A stretch of DNA of 64,000 bases from Tessaracoccus timonensis (GTDB lineage Bacteria; Actinomycetota; Actinomycetes; Propionibacteriales; Propionibacteriaceae): NCBI RefSeq assembly GCF_900343145.1, contig NZ_LT996886.1:1240001-1304000 (forward strand), read 5' to 3'. Position 1 is the stretch's first letter; each line of letters opens with the position of its first letter. Positions 1 through 9,254 of this stretch are shown here, in pieces. A program made the position numbers and the translations under genes. Below the pieces are notes generated by a model. The model saw only the letters and a list, made by a program, of their open reading frames with translations, searched no databases and was not told where the DNA came from.

Positions 1-1
1 G

Positions 2-3000
2 CTCGACGCCAACCGCCGCGACTACTTCCGCTACCTCGCCCAGACCCGCAGGAACTTCGCCAAAACCGCCGACGAGCAGCGCGCCTCCGTCGCCTACCGC
101 CACCCAGCGCCGGACTCCCTCTGGACGGTCGTCGGCGGCATGCGCATGTGGGAGCGCCGCCCGGACGCGGAAGACTTCGGCTCGGTGCGGATCTCCGTCG
201 GGCGTCAGCAGTCGGCCAAACGCATCACGCCGCCGGAGTCGCAGCCCATCGAAGACCTCGAACCCCTCACCACCGGCGCGCTGAGACGCTTCATCCGCAC
301 CCACCGCGTGATTCAGTCGGTGCCGCTGGCCGTCGACCTCCGCGGTTTCCGCTCCATCCAGCTCATCGGCGATGAAGAGGTCTGCCGTGGCGTCGCCTTC
401 TCGATGGTCGCGCAACTCGTCACCTGGCATGCCCCCACCGACGCGGCCCTCATGGTGGCCGCGCGGAAGGAAGTCCAGCCCGAGTGGCAGTGGGTGAAGT
501 GGTTGCCCCACCTGCAGCACCCGTCCGAAACCGACGGCGTGGGCAGCCTGCGCATGTTCGCCACCGGCGCCAGCGAGATCTCCCAGCTGGGCACCTCCGC
601 GCAGGCGGCGGACACACCCCCGTCGCTGATGGTGGTCGTCTCCGACGGCGTCGAGGGGGTCAACGCTCAGCAGTTCATCACTCCGCAGACGAAGGCGGTG
701 AGCATCCACGTCACCGGCGAGCGGAAGCTCCCGCGCAAGCTGGAACTGGGCGTCGCATACTTTGAAATCGACGGTGACCGCGTTATCTTGCACCGTCGGA
801 CGTCGAAGGTGCAGCATGCTCAGACGCCGTTCGGCCGCCCCGACACCGTGAAGGGCGTGTACGTCGAGATGCTCGCCCGAGCCATGGCCCCGTACCGCAT
901 GCCGGAGCTGGTCACGTCGGATGAAGGCGAGGCGGAAGAAGTGGTGTTCGAGCCGCCGAAGGACTTCCCAGCCATGCTCGGGATTGGCGATCCGCTCACC
1001 CTCGACCCCCGCCAAGCCTGGCGCCCCCGCCCGCTGCGCAATCACCTTCGCATCCCGTTCGGCACCGGTGAGGACGGCAACCCGGTGGAGCTGGATATTA
1101 AGGAGTCCGCGCAGGGCGGCATGGGCCCGCACGGCATCTGCATCGGCGCGACGGGTTCTGGTAAGTCGGAGTTCCTGCGTACGTTGGTGCTTGGCCTAGC
1201 CATGACGCATTCGACGGAACAGCTGAACTTCATTCTCGTCGACTTCAAAGGTGGCGCGACGTTCCTTGGCCTCGACGAGCTGCCGCACGTGTCTGCGGTG
1301 ATCACCAACCTCGAGGGCGAGCTCAGCCTCGTCGACCGTATGCAGGATGCGATCGGCGGCGAGCTCGACCGGCGCATGGAGGTGCTGCGCGCCGCGGGCA
1401 ACTTCAAGAACCGGGAAGACTACGAGAACGCCCGCCAGGCCGGCGCCGACATCCCCCCGATGCCGAGCCTGCTGATTGTCGTCGACGAGTTCTCGGAGCT
1501 GCTCACTGCCCGCCCGGAGTTCATTGACTTGTTCGTGCAGATCGGCCGCGTGGGTCGATCCATCGCCGTGCACCAGCTCCTGGCCTCGCAGCGCCTCGAA
1601 GAAAACAAGCTGCGCGGCCTCGACACCTTCCTCTCCTACCGCATCGCGCTGCGCACCTTCTCGCCGGCGGAATCGCGTACCGTCATCGGCGTGCCCGACG
1701 CGTATGAGTTGCCGACGCCGCCTGGTAACGGGTACCTGAAGTTCGACACCACGGGCATGACGCGATTCAAGTCGGCCTACGTGTCGGGCCCGTGGCACGA
1801 GTCGCCGTCTGCTCGGCCGGGGAACGCGCAGCCTATGGACGAGGGTGGCGTCGTCGAGACGAAGGCGTGGACTCCGCCGGTGTTGGAGTTCACCGTCGAC
1901 TATGTGCTTCCGGTGGAGCCGCCCGAGCCCGAACCGGAGCCGGAGCCTGTGCTGCCGCCGACGCAGGATGCCTCGGAGCCGGAGGAAACGGCGAAGCCAG
2001 CGGCCACATCCTCCGACGAGGAAGAGGAAGAAGAGACGCTCCTGTCGATCTGCGTGTCGCGTCTCAAGGGCCACGGCTGGCCGGCGCACCAGGTGTGGCT
2101 GCCACCGCTCGACGATCCGCCGACGATGGACCAGCTCCTCGACGGCGTTGCCGAGACCCCCGACCGTGGCCTCCAGGCCACCAACCCCGCCTGGCACCGC
2201 ACGCTGCGCGCGCCGATTGGCCTCATCGACCGCCCCCGCCACCAGCGCCGCGACCCGTGGGTGATCGACTTCTCCGGCTCCGGCGGCAACATGGGCGTCG
2301 CGGGTGGCCCCCAGGCCGGTAAGTCCATGGCGTTGCGTGCCGCCATCGCCGGCCTCGCGCTCACGCACACCCCGGAGGAAGTGGGCTTCTACTGCCTCGA
2401 CTTCGGCGGCGGCGGTCTCACGTCGATGCGGAAACTCGCCCACATGGGTTCGGTGACGGGTCGCCTCGACGTCGACCGCGTTCGTCGCACCATCGCGGAG
2501 CTCACCAGCCTGCGTGGCCAGCGCGAGCTGCAATTCGCCGAGCTGGGCATCGACTCCATGCAGACCTACCGACGCGGACGCGCCGACGGCTCGATCCCCG
2601 CCGACCGGTTCCCCACCGACGTGTTCCTCGTCATCGACGGCTGGCTCACCCTGAAAACGGAGTTTGAGACGCTCGAACCGCAGGTGCAGGCGATCGCCGC
2701 CGGCGGCCTGGGCTTCGGCATCCACACGTGGGTGGGCGCGGCGAAGTGGTCCGAAATCCGCGCAGCGACGAAGGACATGCTGCAAAGCCGCATCGAGTTG
2801 AAGCTCGGTGACCCGTTCGACTCGGAGATCGACCGCAAGGTGCAGGCCATCATCCCCGCCGGCCGCCCGGGCCGCGGCATCACGGAAGGGCCGCTGCACA
2901 CCCTGATCGGTTTGCCCCGCATCGACGGAGTTGAGGATGCCGACGACGTTGCCGACGGGCAGCGCGACTTCATCGAACGCGTCAACAACGCCTGGAAGGG

Positions 3001-3796
3001 CCCGCACGCAGCCGAGGTGCGCATGCTGCCCGAGCGTTTCGATATCGACGAGCTCCCCGCCATCGAGCACGACGAGAAGGACCGTCGCATCCCGTGGGCC
3101 ATCGACGAGCAGGAACTCGCGCCGGTGTGGTTCGACCCCGAACACGAACCGCACCTGGCCATCGTCGGAGGCCCGGAGTGCGGCAAGTCGACGATCCTGC
3201 GCAACATCCTGCACGGCATCACCACGCGGTACACCCCGAAGGAAGCGAAGATTGTCATCGTCGACTACCGACGGTCGCTGCTCGGCGAAGTCGAGTCGGA
3301 GCACCTCATCGGCTACTACCCGTCGGCATCCGCAGCGACGGACAACCTGCGCCAGCTCGCCGAAGCCGTGCGCATGCGCCTGCCCGGCCCCGACGTCACC
3401 CAGCAGCAGTTGCGTGACCGTTCGTGGTGGCAGGGCGGCGAGGTGTTCGTCGTGGTGGATGACTACGAGCTGGTCGCAACCCAGTCGGGCAACCCGATGG
3501 CCGCGTTCGCCGACCTCGTGAACCAGGCCGGTGATATCGGCCTGCACATCGTCGTCGCACGTTCCATGGGCGGCGCGGGTCGAGCCATCTACGGCGACCC
3601 GATCATCGCGAAGATGCGCGAGTCCATCAGCCCCGGCCTCGTCATGTCGGGCACGAAGGACGAGGGCGCCATGTTCGGCGAGGTCAAGGCGTCGCCCATG
3701 CCGCCCGGGCGCGGCACGCTCGTCACGCGCGCCTTCAAGGGCTTGGTGCAGGCTGCGTACCGCCCCGGCCCGGATGACGAGGAGGGGCAGGAGTGA
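2..3796 (+). CDS. eccC: Type VII (ESX) secretion ATPase EccC, 5' end outside the window
   Basis: FtsK/SpoIIIE-type motor ATPase of an ESX secretion system; it sits at the cytoplasmic face of the membrane channel and drives export of WXG100-type substrates. The frame is open from base 2, and the codons before the first in-window ATG (140) read as EccC sequence (RRDYFRYLAQTRR), so the gene starts upstream and the membrane-anchored N-terminus is missing. About 1264 residues are visible. Three ATPase domains occur in order: Walker A GATGSGKS near base 1145 with Walker B VVDEF near 1480; GGPQAGKS near 2304 with an atypical FLVIDG Walker B; GGPECGKS near 3170 with VVVDDYE. Only the first pair looks fully canonical, as is usual in this family. 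The stop overlaps the mycP start by 4 bp (GTGA), so the two are probably translationally coupled. The other ESX genes must lie upstream. Confidence 0.95.
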   Translation, partial: LDANRRDYFRYLAQTRRNFAKTADEQRASVAYRHPAPDSLWTVVGGMRMWERRPDAEDFGSVRISVGRQQSAKRITPPESQPIEDLEPLTTGALRRFIRTHRVIQSVPLAVDLRGFRSIQLIGDEEVCRGVAFSMVAQLVTWHAPTDAALMVAARKEVQPEWQWVKWLPHLQHPSETDGVGSLRMFATGASEISQLGTSAQAADTPPSLMVVVSDGVEGVNAQQFITPQTKAVSIHVTGERKLPRKLELGVAYFEIDGDRVILHRRTSKVQHAQTPFGRPDTVKGVYVEMLARAMAPYRMPELVTSDEGEAEEVVFEPPKDFPAMLGIGDPLTLDPRQAWRPRPLRNHLRIPFGTGEDGNPVELDIKESAQGGMGPHGICIGATGSGKSEFLRTLVLGLAMTHSTEQLNFILVDFKGGATFLGLDELPHVSAVITNLEGELSLVDRMQDAIGGELDRRMEVLRAAGNFKNREDYENARQAGADIPPMPSLLIVVDEFSELLTARPEFIDLFVQIGRVGRSIAVHQLLASQRLEENKLRGLDTFLSYRIALRTFSPAESRTVIGVPDAYELPTPPGNGYLKFDTTGMTRFKSAYVSGPWHESPSARPGNAQPMDEGGVVETKAWTPPVLEFTVDYVLPVEPPEPEPEPEPVLPPTQDASEPEETAKPAATSSDEEEEEETLLSICVSRLKGHGWPAHQVWLPPLDDPPTMDQLLDGVAETPDRGLQATNPAWHRTLRAPIGLIDRPRHQRRDPWVIDFSGSGGNMGVAGGPQAGKSMALRAAIAGLALTHTPEEVGFYCLDFGGGGLTSMRKLAHMGSVTGRLDVDRVRRTIAELTSLRGQRELQFAELGIDSMQTYRRGRADGSIPADRFPTDVFLVIDGWLTLKTEFETLEPQVQAIAAGGLGFGIHTWVGAAKWSEIRAATKDMLQSRIELKLGDPFDSEIDRKVQAIIPAGRPGRGITEGPLHTLIGLPRIDGVEDADDVADGQRDFIERVNNAWKGPHAAEVRMLPERFDIDELPAIEHDEKDRRIPWAIDEQELAPVWFDPEHEPHLAIVGGPECGKSTILRNILHGITTRYTPKEAKIVIVDYRRSLLGEVESEHLIGYYPSASAATDNLRQLAEAVRMRLPGPDVTQQQLRDRSWWQGGEVFVVVDDYELVATQSGNPMAAFADLVNQAGDIGLHIVVARSMGGAGRAIYGDPIIAKMRESISPGLVMSGTKDEGAMFGEVKASPMPPGRGTLVTRAFKGLVQAAYRPGPDDEEGQE

Positions 3797-5109
3797 AGCG
3801 ACGGTGCACCCGCGTCGTCGCGGCGGTTGCGGCAGCGGTGCTGGGTCTCTCGCAGTGCTCCACGAACGCATTTGCCACAGTCACGCCCTTCAACCCGAAG
3901 GAGTGCCACGTCGCGGCGAAGGGCACGGCGGCGCCCGATCAGTCGTGGCACTTCGAGCGCCTGCAGATGAACCGCGTGTGGAAGCTCGCGACGGGCGAGG
4001 GCGTCACGGTTGCCGTCATCGACACCGGCACCGCGACGGAGGGGTCGCTGTACCTGCAGGAAGCCGACGACAAGCGCTTCACCGCCTACGACACGCTCGG
4101 CGGGCTGAAGAGCAACGGCAACGAGCAGCTCGACGAGTTCGACTGCCTGCACGGCACCAGGGTGACGTCGCTGCTTGCGGGCGGGCGGTCGAAGGATGGC
4201 GGGCCGCTGGATGGGCGCGTGGAGTTCTCCGGGATTGCTCCGAAGGCGAAGGTGATTACCTACCGTTCATTGTTCAAGTCGGAGGCTCCGAAGGAGGGCG
4301 AGGAGCAGACGGAGATGCCGCTCCAACCCACCACCGAGGCGGTGCTCGACGCGGTGAAACGGGAGGTCGACGTCATCAACCTCTCGCAGGTGGTGAGTAA
4401 TCAGGTCGAGGGTTTCGAGAACTTCCGCGACGCCATCCAACTGGCGATTGACAAGGGCATAGTGGTGGTCGCTGCAGCGGGAAACAGTGGTCAGTTGCAG
4501 GGGGCTGCGGCGTTCCCGGCGGCGTTTCCGGGTGTGATCTCGGTGGGTTCGACGACGCGCAACGACACCGCGTCGGAGGGCAGTGCAGCAGGCGGGAAGG
4601 TCGATATCGGTGCGCCGGGCGAGGGGGTGCAGGCGCTGGACCCGTCGAACTACGACACCGTGCGCGGCATCGAGAGTCAGGTGTATTCCGGGCCCATCAC
4701 CGGCACGAGTTACGCCACGCCCATCGTGAGTGGGATCGTCGCGTTGATGATTGAGAAACAGCGTGCCGACGGGCTGTCTCGCCTCACGCCGGCGGAGGTG
4801 CGGCAGCGGTTGATCGAGACGGCCGACCCGCCGCCGGCCGCCAACCCCGACCCGCGTATCGGGGCGGGCATCGTGAACCCGTTGCGGTTGCTGTCGGGTG
4901 AGGTGCCGCAGATTTACCCCAACGAAGGGGCGGCGACGGAGTTGCCCGCCAAGCACTACCCGCCGTCGAAGGTGGTGGATCAGCGACCGGTGGTGATCGG
5001 CATTGTGCTCGGTATCGTCGCGCTCATGCTGGTGGTGGGCGGCATCGTTCTGGCTATCGTCGTGCCGCAGGCGCGGAAGGTGTCCCGCGAGGAGCGTGGC
5101 CTCAAATGA
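3793..5109 (+). CDS. mycP: Mycosin, subtilisin-like membrane-anchored protease of the ESX system
   Basis: Serine protease (S8 family) found in ESX loci; it acts outside the membrane and stabilises or processes the secretion system. The 438-residue protein has an N-terminal signal peptide (hydrophobic stretch about 8-28), the subtilase triad D77 (VAVIDTGT), H120 (CLHGTRV) and S306 (GTSYATP), the oxyanion Asn N231 (AAGNSG), and a C-terminal transmembrane helix near 400-425 followed by a short basic tail. That order matches mycosins. The GTG start overlaps the eccC stop. Nothing of the downstream gene belongs to the ESX set; pheA follows after about 30 bp with its own promoter-like box. Confidence 0.95.
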   Translation: MKRRCTRVVAAVAAAVLGLSQCSTNAFATVTPFNPKECHVAAKGTAAPDQSWHFERLQMNRVWKLATGEGVTVAVIDTGTATEGSLYLQEADDKRFTAYDTLGGLKSNGNEQLDEFDCLHGTRVTSLLAGGRSKDGGPLDGRVEFSGIAPKAKVITYRSLFKSEAPKEGEEQTEMPLQPTTEAVLDAVKREVDVINLSQVVSNQVEGFENFRDAIQLAIDKGIVVVAAAGNSGQLQGAAAFPAAFPGVISVGSTTRNDTASEGSAAGGKVDIGAPGEGVQALDPSNYDTVRGIESQVYSGPITGTSYATPIVSGIVALMIEKQRADGLSRLTPAEVRQRLIETADPPPAANPDPRIGAGIVNPLRLLSGEVPQIYPNEGAATELPAKHYPPSKVVDQRPVVIGIVLGIVALMLVVGGIVLAIVVPQARKVSREERGLK

Positions 5110-5126
5110 CGACGGCCGCGCGCCAG

Positions 5127-5132
5127 TAGGGT
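5127..5132 (+). promoter_or_regulatory. TAGGGT -10 box for pheA (leaderless-type)
   Basis: TAGGGT lies 6 nt before the pheA ATG. The gap is GGAGGA, which abuts the ATG and is too close for normal Shine-Dalgarno use, so a leaderless transcript starting at or near the A of ATG is likely. No convincing -35 box was seen. Confidence 0.5.
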
Positions 5133-5138
5133 GGAGGA

Positions 5139-6044
5139 ATGCACGGTTACTTCGGCCCCGCGGGCACGTTCACACACCAGGCGCTGCTGAGCATCACAGA
5201 TGCGGAGGCGAAGCCGTATTCGTCGGTGGTGGGGGCCCTGGCGGGGGTGCGCTCGGGGGAAGTCGAGGCGGCGGTGGTGCCCATTGAGAACTCCGTGGAG
5301 GGCGGGGTGTCTGCCACGCTGGACGAACTCATCAACGGCTCGCCGCTCATGATTCGTCGAGAGATCTTGGTGCCGGTGTCGTTTGGGCTGTACGTCCGTC
5401 CGGGCACGACGCTCGCCGACGTGCGGCACGTGCTCACGCACGGGCATGCGGCGGCGCAGTGTCGTCGATTCCTGTCGGGGTTGAGCGACGCGACGGTCAC
5501 CGAGGCCGGTTCGACGGCGGGCGCGGCGAAAGAGGTAGCCAGAGACGATTCGCGGCACGACGCGGCGGTGTGCGCTCGGGTGGCCGGGCAGATGTACGGG
5601 CTGCAGGAGCTGGCGTGGCAGATCGAGGACAATTCCGGAGCCGTGACGCGCTTCGTCGAGGTGTGTCAGGCGGGGGAAGCGCCGGAGCGCACTGGTGCGG
5701 ACAAGACTACGCTCGTCGCGTTCATGGACGAGGACCGCTCAGGCGCGTTGCTCGAAATCCTGGAGCAGTTCAAGGTGCGCGGCGTGAACCTGACTCGCAT
5801 CGAGTCGCGCCCGACGAAGACCTCGCTCGGCTCGTATTGTTTCTCCATCGACGCCGAGGGCCACGTCGCCGACCAGCGAATCGCCGAGACACTCGAAGGG
5901 CTCGCGCGCATCTGCCCGCGCCTGTACTTCCTCGGCTCCTACCCGCGCGCCGACGGGCGCGCCCCGAAATTGGACGACCGCTTCTCCGACGAGTCGTTCA
6001 CCGAGGCCGAGCGTTGGCTCAGGTCGGTGTCTCCTGGGCGGTGA
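5139..6044 (+). CDS. pheA: Prephenate dehydratase
   Basis: Cytosolic enzyme that converts prephenate to phenylpyruvate, the committed step of phenylalanine synthesis. The 301 residues form a monofunctional enzyme: an N-terminal catalytic PDT domain (opening YFGPAGTFT, catalytic TRF motif at 170-172) and a C-terminal ACT regulatory domain from about residue 188, with the ESRP motif at 222-225 that binds phenylalanine for feedback inhibition. There is no chorismate mutase domain, as usual in actinobacteria. The start is fixed by the TAGGGT box 6 nt upstream and by homology beginning at the first residues. A perfect 23-bp palindrome follows 27 nt after the stop. Confidence 0.96.
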   Translation: MHGYFGPAGTFTHQALLSITDAEAKPYSSVVGALAGVRSGEVEAAVVPIENSVEGGVSATLDELINGSPLMIRREILVPVSFGLYVRPGTTLADVRHVLTHGHAAAQCRRFLSGLSDATVTEAGSTAGAAKEVARDDSRHDAAVCARVAGQMYGLQELAWQIEDNSGAVTRFVEVCQAGEAPERTGADKTTLVAFMDEDRSGALLEILEQFKVRGVNLTRIESRPTKTSLGSYCFSIDAEGHVADQRIAETLEGLARICPRLYFLGSYPRADGRAPKLDDRFSDESFTEAERWLRSVSPGR

Positions 6045-6071
6045 TGGGCTGCGCCTTCACCGCCCCCTCGC

Positions 6072-6121
6072 ATAAGGAATGAGGGATTCCACCGTTTTCG
6101 GTGGAATCCCTCATTCCTTAT
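6072..6121. terminator. Perfect 23-bp inverted repeat, probable bidirectional terminator
   Basis: Arms 6072-6094 and 6099-6121 are exact reverse complements around a TTTT loop. It lies between the convergent pheA and PAP2-DAGK genes. There is no U-run after the stem, so if it terminates transcription it does so on stem strength; a cruciform or protein-binding site is also possible. Confidence 0.6.
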
Positions 6122-6145
6122 CAACAAAGCGCTCTTTCAGCCGGG

Positions 6146-6290
6146 GTTTCGATACGCGGCCTTCGGCCGCTACTCAACCACCGGCTGGGGTGGGAGGCCG
6201 CTACTCAACCACCGGGGGCGATGATGGTTTCGATACGCCCGCTGCGCGGGCTACTCAACCATCGGGGGCGGGGCCGGCTCAACCGCCGAG
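6146..6290. repeat. Cluster of REP-like palindromic repeats
   Basis: The gap after pheA holds copies of an element built as TTTCGATACG, then a short GC-rich hairpin, then CTACTCAACCA. Full copies start near 6147 (hairpin GCGGCCTTCGGCCGC) and 6228 (hairpin GCCCGCTGCGCGGGC), with a half copy at 6201. The same element recurs at 58.8 kb and 59.7-60.2 kb. It is non-coding; no gene is seen here. Confidence 0.75.
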
Positions 6291-6301
6291 GAGACCGCCA
6301 C

Positions 6302-7816
6302 CTACGGCAGCGCCAGCTGCACGGCCTCGGGGCGCACCTGGAACGTGACGTCGGTGACGTCCCCGACGACGTCGCCGTCGATCTGGCAGGCCGCGCCCTC
6401 GGGCACCTCGAGACGCAGCTGACTACCGGTGTAGCGGGCGATGTTGGGCCCGTCGCCGGCCTCGAAGAGCACGTCGCTGATCATCTGCGCCATGTCGAGC
6501 CGCGTGCTGGGCGTGGCGACGAGCACGTCGAGCACACCGTCGCGGGCGCTCGCCTCAGGCATCAGCGAGACACCTTTCTCAAGTTCGCCGACGTTGCCGA
6601 TCGACACTAGCGACGCGTCCACTTCCACGGGTGGCTGATCGTCGACGGTAAGCCGCACCCGCATCGGGTTGGCGTCGAGGTGTCGAGCGCCGGCCATCAC
6701 GTATGCCACCACCCCGACAGCCTTCTTGAGGTCCTCGTCGGTGTCATTCATGATGTTCGCGTCGATGCCCACGCCGGCGAGCACGGCGGCGAACTGCACA
6801 CCGTCGGGCAATTGCACCTCGATCAGGTCAATCGCGGTAGGAGCCTTCTCCAGCCCCAGCCGCAGCGCCTGCTCCACGTCGAGCGGGATGCCCAGGTTCT
6901 TCGCGAGTAGGTTGCCGGTGCCCGACGGGAGGATCGCCACCTTCTGCCCGGTGTCGGCGAACTCTCCCAACACCACGCGCACCGTGCCGTCACCGCCGGC
7001 GACGAGCACCACGTCGACGTCCGCGTCGAGCGCCCGACGCGCCATGGCGACGCCAGGGTCGTCGGCCTCGGTTGGCAGCCACACGACGCGCTCGTAGCCG
7101 TAATCTTCGAGGGTCTGCTGCACCAGGCCGCGGAACGTTTCTATCCCGACGACCTTGACGGGGTTGTAGATGACCGCCGCGGCCAGATCGTCGCCGCGGA
7201 TCGACCTGCGCACGACATGCACGTCGGCCAGGAGGTTGGCGAGGCTCGCCGCGAACCCGCCCAGCAGGGCGCCGCCCACAACGTCGGTCACCTGATGCGC
7301 ACCCATCCACAGCCGATTGACCGCGACGACAACCACCGCCGCCGCGCCCGCAACCACGCCCGGCCACACCCGACGGCGCATCGTCGACCGCAACGTCGCC
7401 ACCATCACGGCACCGGCCGTCCACATCGCCACGTGCACCGACGGGTACCCGAACCCCTGCTGCGTGATGGCATCCGCAAACGGCGACGTCGGACGCGCCC
7501 TGCCGATGCTATGGCGCATCAAGGTGGTGAGGCTCAGCGTCAGCACGAACGACAGCAGCACCGCACCCGAGGCGGTATAAAACCGCCGCCTGGACATCCA
7601 CCAGGCCACCGCCGCCGTGATGACGAGCAGCACCGGCCACGCAGTCACGCCCGCCACGATGGCGAGCACCTGGCCCAGATTCGACGTCGGCTCCGGCGGA
7701 GCTACCCGCCACCACCCATCGACGGCTGGGGGCAACCACACAGTCCACACTGCGAAGACGAGCGCCAGGAGCGCGGCGGAAGCGAGCGTGAAACCGCTTC
7801 GACGAAGTTGCTGCAT
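6302..7816 (-). CDS. PAP2 phosphatase fused to a diacylglycerol kinase-like domain
   Basis: Membrane lipid enzyme of 504 residues combining two opposing activities. The N-terminal half has several transmembrane helices and the PAP2 phosphatase motifs RHSIGRARP, YPSVHVAM and NRLWMGAHQVTD. The C-terminal half has the DAGK catalytic-domain signatures VAGGDGTVRVV and LPSGTGNLLAKNL. By family it should dephosphorylate a lipid phosphate (such as undecaprenyl pyrophosphate or phosphatidic acid) and phosphorylate diacylglycerol or a related lipid; the true substrates cannot be read from sequence. ATG 7816 is preferred over the in-frame GTG at 7822 because a TAGTCT box ends 6 nt before the ATG. It is convergent with pheA. 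Confidence 0.88.
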   Translation of the reverse strand: MQQLRRSGFTLASAALLALVFAVWTVWLPPAVDGWWRVAPPEPTSNLGQVLAIVAGVTAWPVLLVITAAVAWWMSRRRFYTASGAVLLSFVLTLSLTTLMRHSIGRARPTSPFADAITQQGFGYPSVHVAMWTAGAVMVATLRSTMRRRVWPGVVAGAAAVVVVAVNRLWMGAHQVTDVVGGALLGGFAASLANLLADVHVVRRSIRGDDLAAAVIYNPVKVVGIETFRGLVQQTLEDYGYERVVWLPTEADDPGVAMARRALDADVDVVLVAGGDGTVRVVLGEFADTGQKVAILPSGTGNLLAKNLGIPLDVEQALRLGLEKAPTAIDLIEVQLPDGVQFAAVLAGVGIDANIMNDTDEDLKKAVGVVAYVMAGARHLDANPMRVRLTVDDQPPVEVDASLVSIGNVGELEKGVSLMPEASARDGVLDVLVATPSTRLDMAQMISDVLFEAGDGPNIARYTGSQLRLEVPEGAACQIDGDVVGDVTDVTFQVRPEAVQLALP

Positions 7817-7822
7817 GCGCAC

Positions 7823-7828
7823 AGACTA
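7823..7828 (-). promoter_or_regulatory. TAGTCT -10 box for the PAP2-DAGK gene (leaderless-type)
   Basis: On the minus strand TAGTCT is followed by 6 nt (GTGCGC) and then ATG 7816. This is the same spacing as in serS, pheA and argG. Confidence 0.45.
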
Positions 7829-7868
7829 TCGGTGACAGCACCGCTCGGCGTAGAAGCGGATTTGCAAG

Positions 7869-7874
7869 TAGGGT
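7869..7874 (+). promoter_or_regulatory. TAGGGT -10 box for serS (leaderless-type)
   Basis: TAGGGT lies 6 nt upstream of the serS ATG, and no purine-rich ribosome site fits at a normal distance. It matches the boxes before pheA and argG exactly. Confidence 0.5.
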
Positions 7875-7880
7875 GGGCTC

Positions 7881-9152
7881 ATGATTGATCCCAAGCTGCT
7901 CCGCTCAGACCCCGACCGCATTCGCCGCTCGCAGGAAGCCCGCGGTGAGTCCGTCGAAATCGTGGACGAGCTCGTGGCAGCAGACGAGGCGCGCCGCACG
8001 TCGATCGCGCGTTTCGAAGAGCTGCGCGCGCAGCAAAAGGCTGCTGGCAAGGACGTCGCCAAGGCAAAGGGCGACGAAAAAGCGGCGCTGCTGGCGAGCG
8101 TCAAGCAGCTCGCCGCCGACGTGAAAACCGCCGAGAGCGCGGTGAACGAGGCCGAAGAGCGCTTCACCGAGCTGTTCAAGAGCGTCGGCAACATCGTCCT
8201 CGACGGGGTCCCTCGCGGTGGCGAGGACGACGGCGAGATCCTCGACACCGTCGGCACGCCCCGAGACTTCGCCGCCGAAGGGTTCAAGCCCAAAGACCAC
8301 CTGGAGCTCGGCGAGGCGCTCGGCGCCATCGACATGGAGCGCGGCACCAAGATCTCCGGCTCGCGGTTCTACGTGCTCACCGGCGTGGGCGCGCAGCTCG
8401 AGCTGGCACTGCTCAACCTCGCCATGAGCAAGGCCCTCGAGTGGGGCTTCACACCCATGCTGCCGCCGGCGTTGGTGAAGCCGTCGGCGATGGATGGCAC
8501 CGGATTCCTCGGTCAGGCCGCCGACGACGTCTACCACCTTGAGCGCGACGACATGTATCTCGTGGGCACCTCCGAGGTGGCGCTGGCCGCGTACCACTCG
8601 GGCGAAATCCTCGACGACCTGCCCAAGCAGTACGCCGCTTACTCGCCGTGCTTCCGCCGTGAGGCCGGCTCCTACGGCAAAGACACGCGCGGTATTTTCC
8701 GCGTCCACTGGTTCGACAAAGTGGAGATGTTCGTCCACTGCGACCCCGCCGACGCCGAACAGTGGCACCAGAAGTTGCTCGGCTGGGAGCGCGAATTCCT
8801 GGAGCTGCTCGAGATCCCGTACCAGGTGCTCGACGTCGCCTCCGGCGACCTCGGTCTCTCCGCCGCCCGTAAGTACGACTGCTACGCCTGGCTACCCACA
8901 CAGCAGCGGTACCGCGAGGTGACGTCGACGTCGAACTGCACTGATTTCCAGGCCCGCCGCCTCGGCATTCGCGGACGATTCGACGACGGTGTGAAGCCCA
9001 TTGCGACGTTGAACGGCACCCTGTGCGCCATGACCCGCATCATCATCACGCTGCTCGAGAACCACCAGCAGGCCGACGGGTCGGTGCGCGTGCCAGAAGC
9101 ACTTCGGCCATTCCTCGGCGGCATGGAGGCCCTCGTTCCCACCGCGAAGTAG
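7881..9152 (+). CDS. serS: Seryl-tRNA synthetase
   Basis: Class II aminoacyl-tRNA synthetase that charges tRNA-Ser with serine in the cytosol. The 423 residues have the usual architecture: an N-terminal antiparallel coiled-coil arm (about residues 25-110, rich in Ala, Glu and Lys) that grips the long variable arm of tRNA-Ser, then the class II core with motif 2 ([19 protein letters not shown]) and motif 3 ([19 protein letters not shown]). Length is normal. Start is set by the conserved MIDPKLLR opening and the box 6 nt upstream. Two tRNA-Ser genes lie 52-55 kb downstream, beyond the glycan island. Confidence 0.97.
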   Translation: MIDPKLLRSDPDRIRRSQEARGESVEIVDELVAADEARRTSIARFEELRAQQKAAGKDVAKAKGDEKAALLASVKQLAADVKTAESAVNEAEERFTELFKSVGNIVLDGVPRGGEDDGEILDTVGTPRDFAAEGFKPKDHLELGEALGAIDMERGTKISGSRFYVLTGVGAQLELALLNLAMSKALEWGFTPMLPPALVKPSAMDGTGFLGQAADDVYHLERDDMYLVGTSEVALAAYHSGEILDDLPKQYAAYSPCFRREAGSYGKDTRGIFRVHWFDKVEMFVHCDPADAEQWHQKLLGWEREFLELLEIPYQVLDVASGDLGLSAARKYDCYAWLPTQQRYREVTSTSNCTDFQARRLGIRGRFDDGVKPIATLNGTLCAMTRIIITLLENHQQADGSVRVPEALRPFLGGMEALVPTAK

Positions 9153-9254
9153 CTTCCCACCTGGGCGTTTACCGCGCGTTCAGGTTCGCGGCAAGCGACG
9201 TTTGCCGTGCGGTGGCATGGTGGATCGAACGATTCTGGAGAGGAGAAGGCAACG

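Noticed and set aside
1196-3871. Long antisense open frame (891 codons) across eccC
   Set aside because: It is the opposite-strand shadow of a high-GC gene with clear ATPase motifs; its own sequence is His/Arg-rich and without domains.
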